Positions 61,122 through 64,000 of a DNA stretch of 64,000 nt are shown piece after piece (the first letter of the stretch is position 1; the number at the start of each line of letters is the position of its first letter). Below the pieces are notes generated by a model, which had not been told where the DNA came from, ran no database searches, and saw only the letters and a program-made list of their open reading frames with translations. The stretch comes from Campanula takesimana (Eukaryota; Streptophyta; Magnoliopsida; Asterales; Campanulaceae). Both the position numbers and the translations under genes were made by a program. The stretch covers positions 1,730,801-1,794,800 of the forward strand of contig JAOWBW010000145.1 of NCBI GenBank assembly GCA_026119855.1, read 5' to 3'.

Positions 61122-61650
61122 CTGAAAGTAAAGTGAGTATAAGTTTGGGAATCTGTATGTGATTGCCATTGTTGATTGTTGCTTTGAGTTTCATAGGCAA
61201 GAAATAAGCGCCGTAGTTTCTAACTAGTAAATCTTTGGAGAGAGAGAGATTTGGCTGGATTTTTGTGCTAATGTATATATGTAATCAAAGTACATGGACA
61301 AGTGGGGTGTACCCATAATATATTTTCTAGCTGTTTCATGATTTATGTGTATTGAGCTTTCAAATTACAATACACTTCAAAGGGGGTAATGCCCTGCATT
61401 CAAATTCTGGCACTGCTTATACTTAAGGCCATTATCGCAGCTACAATAACTAAGTACGACACAAAATAATGATATTCTGTCTACATTTTGGAGCGTAGGA
61501 TTCTAAAATAATGATTACCGATATGTTTGATTTTCAACATTATTTCTCAGCCCCTTCACTGTCTAGGGTAAAATTGAAATGCAAAACTGGAAAAGTGCTT
61601 TCTGAAGGAATGTGAACGAGGGCACCTCACCATACTCATTGGGTGCTTTA

Positions 61651-62462
61651 TTACTCGCTATATGTTATAAATTTCGCAATGTCATGTAGCCCAGCCTCCT
61701 TGTAACATTCAGCAATCCGCTCCACATAGTCATCCCATGCCTCTTCAACAGATGCTAAATCCAACAAAAATGCAGCTTCGTCCATTACAACCTGCAAAAG
61801 TAGGGAAGGAGGGGAGGCGAATTTTTTTTATTTTATAGAGTATATAGTTTCATATTTCAACTAAGAGCCTAAAAAGTAGCAAATTTATTGTCATTGTCAT
61901 CTTGTTTTGTAGTACCTGAATAGGATCCTTTCCCCTCTTCAAATCTGCTTGCTTTCCCTCCTCTGATACCTTTTCTTTGATGAATTCAATTTGTTCATCT
62001 TCCCATTCAGCTATAGTAGCGACTTCCTGAATCATATTAACAGAATTTCTACAATCAAATTGCAATAGCAATTGCAGATGAAGGGATAAATTTCAACCAG
62101 TGGCGCAGCCATGATATTTTTGAAATGAGTTCAATATTCTTTTTATTAAAGAATTTATGATGTAATGCCTAAATTGAGTTTAAATGGGGGCAAAATCGTA
62201 ACAAGTGTTATTTTTCTTGGTCAAAAGGGGTAAAATCAAAATCAAAATTTTCATATTTATGGGTACTAATTTGGTACACTTTTAAAAGTTAATGGGGGCA
62301 ATCGCCCCCTTAATACCCAAGGCATCGCACCGCCACTGAATTCAACAGGCAGCACAAAAGAAGAAGTTAGAAGATCACACCTGGTATTCACAACCTAAAG
62401 TCCACCATGGTGATTTTAGCGCTCCCCTTGCAGCATCTTTAGCTTCTATTTTACGTCCAACC
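61651..62462 (-). CDS. Unidentified plant protein, last three exons (partial)
   Basis: Exons 62462-62381, 62026-61916 and 61791-61651 have clean GT/AG borders, matching phases and a stop at 61653-61651. They read KDAARGALKSPWWTLGCEYQ, then EWEDEQIEFIKEKVSEEGKQ, then DEAAFLLDLASVEEAWDDYV and CYKEAGLHDIAKFI. The tail is acidic, helical and tryptophan-rich, and looks well conserved, but I cannot name the family. The 5' exons are not found between 62463 and 64000, which is filled by a MITE and an LTR, so they probably lie past the right edge. It is convergent with the FPP gene, whose stop is 530 bp away. Confidence 0.72.
62098..62338. mobile_element. hAT MITE, 241 bp, between exons of the right-edge gene
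   Basis: CAGTGGCGCAGCCATGA and (reverse-complemented) CAGTGGCGGTGCGATGC ends. ATTTCAAC and AATTCAAC flank it, an 8-bp duplication with one mismatch. Confidence 0.8.
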
Positions 62463-62515
62463 CTATAAAATACTCAAAAAGGTTCGTAAAGGGCACTTAA
62501 AAATGGCAGGTCATA

Positions 62516-62636
62516 CTCCCTCCGTCCCAAATTGATAGTCCCGTTTGACTTTACAAACGTTTTAAGGTTACATTATAAATTTTATAAATGAGACTAACTT
62601 TCTGGGATAAACAAAAAGGGAAAATGGGACTATCAT
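62516..62636. mobile_element. Stowaway-type MITE truncated by an LTR element
   Basis: CTCCCTCCGTCCCAAATTGA after TA. The right side stops at GGGACTATCAT, where its own inverted arm should continue, exactly where the LTR begins. Confidence 0.7.
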
Positions 62637-63107
62637 TGTAATATCCGGCCTTTGGCCTTATATTTTTATTTTTGGTGAAACTCTTTTATTTATTTTGGAC
62701 TCAAATAATTAAGGAGTAAGTATTGGGCTTAGTTGGGCTTAAGTAAATTAAAACCCAATAAGAGTATGAAACCCTTTTTGGTAGGGAATTGGAAACCCTG
62801 TAATATATATACTCTCCTAAAACCTAGCCTCTCTAATTGTTAAACAAGAAATAACTCAGAAAAAAAGAGAGAGAACGGCAGAGAGGAGGGAGTAACGCAG
62901 AGAAGGAGAAAGAGATCGGGAAAGAGAGAGAGAAAGGGAAGGGAGAAAGAGAGGGTGAAAGGTCCATCAAGAAGGTAAACCCCATCTCCTTAAGTTTTCT
63001 TATCTCCTTGGATTGATTATTAGAGAGCAATGATCATGATTTAGAACTCTAATTATTATATTGAATTAGGGTTTGGTTTAATGGAATTAAGAAGAGGAAG
63101 AAGAATG

Positions 63108-63250
63108 ATAGTGTGTATATGTATGTGACTGGTGTGTGTGTGTATGCTGCAGCGTGTGTGTGTGTGTGTGTGTGTGCTGCAATGTGTGTGTGTGTGTGCG
63201 TGTGGACTGTTGCGTGTGTGTGTGTAAACCGTGTGTGTGTGTGTGTTTGA
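63108..63250. repeat. (TG)n microsatellite cluster
   Basis: Several (GT)6-14 runs interrupted by CTGCAGCG, CTGCAA and AAACC, within the LTR. Confidence 0.9.
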
Positions 63251-63419
63251 GATGCTGTGAATAGTAATTATGAGTGCTGTGAATAGTGTTTTGGTGTGAT
63301 TAAATGAATACTAAAACACGATGAGTGGGAATAGACACTATGAAACCCTAAGGGTGTTTTAGTAAACCTAAAAGGGTATTTTGGGTATAAGATTTAATGG
63401 GTAGTACAAACCCTAGAAT

Positions 63420-63560
63420 GAATCAACAACAACAACAACAACATTACCCCAGTGCCGCAAAGGCTCCCACCTATGGTGGGGTAAGGGGGGGTCGGATGTA
63501 CGCAGCCTTACCCCTGTATTAAAGCACAGAGAGGCTGTTTCTAGATGACCCATGATGAAA
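63420..63560 (+). mobile_element. Au/TS-like SINE segment in the LTR
   Basis: (CAA)n, then CCCAGTGCCGCAAAGGCTCC, then ATGTACGCAGCCTTACCCCT and AGAGAGGCTGTTTC. The last two blocks are hallmarks of plant Au-type SINEs. The 3' boundary is unclear. Confidence 0.6.
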
Positions 63561-64000
63561 ATTGCGTCGAAAATTGCATGGACTGACTGCTGCTTCATCA
63601 CAAAGAAGCGCAGACAGTTTAGTGACCCATTTTGCTTTATTCCATCATATTCCCAAGCCAAAAAATAGTGAGTCTTTGGCTCCATCGGAAATGATAAACT
63701 CATAATGTTAAGAAAGTAAAGTATTTTGGGGACGGAGTAAAAATAGTATTACTTGTCCTAAGACTATTTTATGCATGATTGTAGATTCGTGCACGAGGTT
63801 TGCTAAGTGGAATAACGCAAAGCCAAGGTAAGGGATTACGTTCCTAAGTATTTTGAGATATCATCCTTTTGAAATAGGATTCTCTTAATTTCTTTCTAAG
63901 TCTAGCTACCCAGTGGCCGGTAGTATTTGAACTCTATGACATGAAACGTCTTTTGAATGATCTTACCCTTGATGTGTATTGTTCAATGGGTATCTAAAGT

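Larger units (their letters stand above)
62637..64000 (+). mobile_element. Ty3/gypsy-type LTR (partial, runs off the window)
   Basis: Starts TGTAATATCCGGCCTTTGGC, the usual beginning of many plant gypsy LTRs. AAACCCTAG-type leader sequence, a purine-rich stretch (62855-62960) and later LTR-like text (AAGCCAAGGTAAGGGATTAC near 63822) follow. No internal domain is reached. A TG microsatellite and a SINE lie inside. Confidence 0.6.

Noticed and set aside
62833..63030. Minus-strand Ser/Phe/Leu-rich open frame
   Set aside because: It is the reverse of a purine-rich LTR leader. The membrane-like appearance comes from base composition alone.

Overview
This is a repeat-rich plant nuclear segment, most likely from a eudicot. 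It has short exons in AT-rich introns with canonical GT/AG borders, plant-specific families (filament-like plant protein, plant mobile domain), and dense layers of plant DNA transposons. No bacterial, organellar or viral gene set is present.

Layout. (A) 1-5560: the right part of what looks like one large Mutator-like element (MULE). It holds the 3' end of a MURA-type transposase (+), then two multi-exon genes on the minus strand: a copy of an HROB-type OB-fold protein with one in-frame stop, and an apparently intact plant mobile domain (PMD) gene of 710 codons. Both minus-strand genes share the same cis elements: hairpins with a TTGGKAG-type loop upstream and GTGACC/GGTCAC hairpins downstream. 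(B) 5837-7152: an element bounded by a 13-bp inverted repeat, with a small two-exon gene and short dyads. (C) 7.2-24 kb: a TE graveyard with GTAAC/GTTAC-motif arrays, PIF/Harbinger MITEs, a 6.5-kb Helitron in minus orientation containing a pogo/Lemi1 relic, a MULE and Stowaways, an internally deleted LINE, and a Tourist-like MITE. (D) 24857-32640 (-): an intact 11-exon OTU deubiquitinase gene (OTU, UBA-like, SEC-C) with several MITEs in its introns. (E) 32.8-41 kb: hAT elements with 8-bp target duplications, tRNA-derived SINE pieces, and a CACTA element with a perfect 3-bp duplication inside a motif-array element. (F) 41032-48987 (+): an 8-kb Helitron with a decayed Pif1-like helicase and a nested MULE. 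(G) about 50.6-61.1 kb (+): an intact filament-like plant protein (FPP) gene of 992 codons. A hAT sits in its 5'UTR intron, and a 2.4-kb MULE carrying its own hAT sits in its last intron. (H) 61651-62462 (-): the last three exons of an unidentified plant gene. Its upstream part is separated by a hAT MITE and a Ty3/gypsy-type LTR that runs off the window.

How it fits together. The OTU, FPP and right-edge genes are ordinary host genes whose exons remain open despite heavy intronic insertion. The cargo block in region A is the most unusual part: a transposase, a chromatin-silencing-type PMD protein and a DNA-repair-type OB-fold protein appear to share regulatory hairpins, as if they formed one mobile expression unit. 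All assignments come from reading the sequence by eye. No database search was run.
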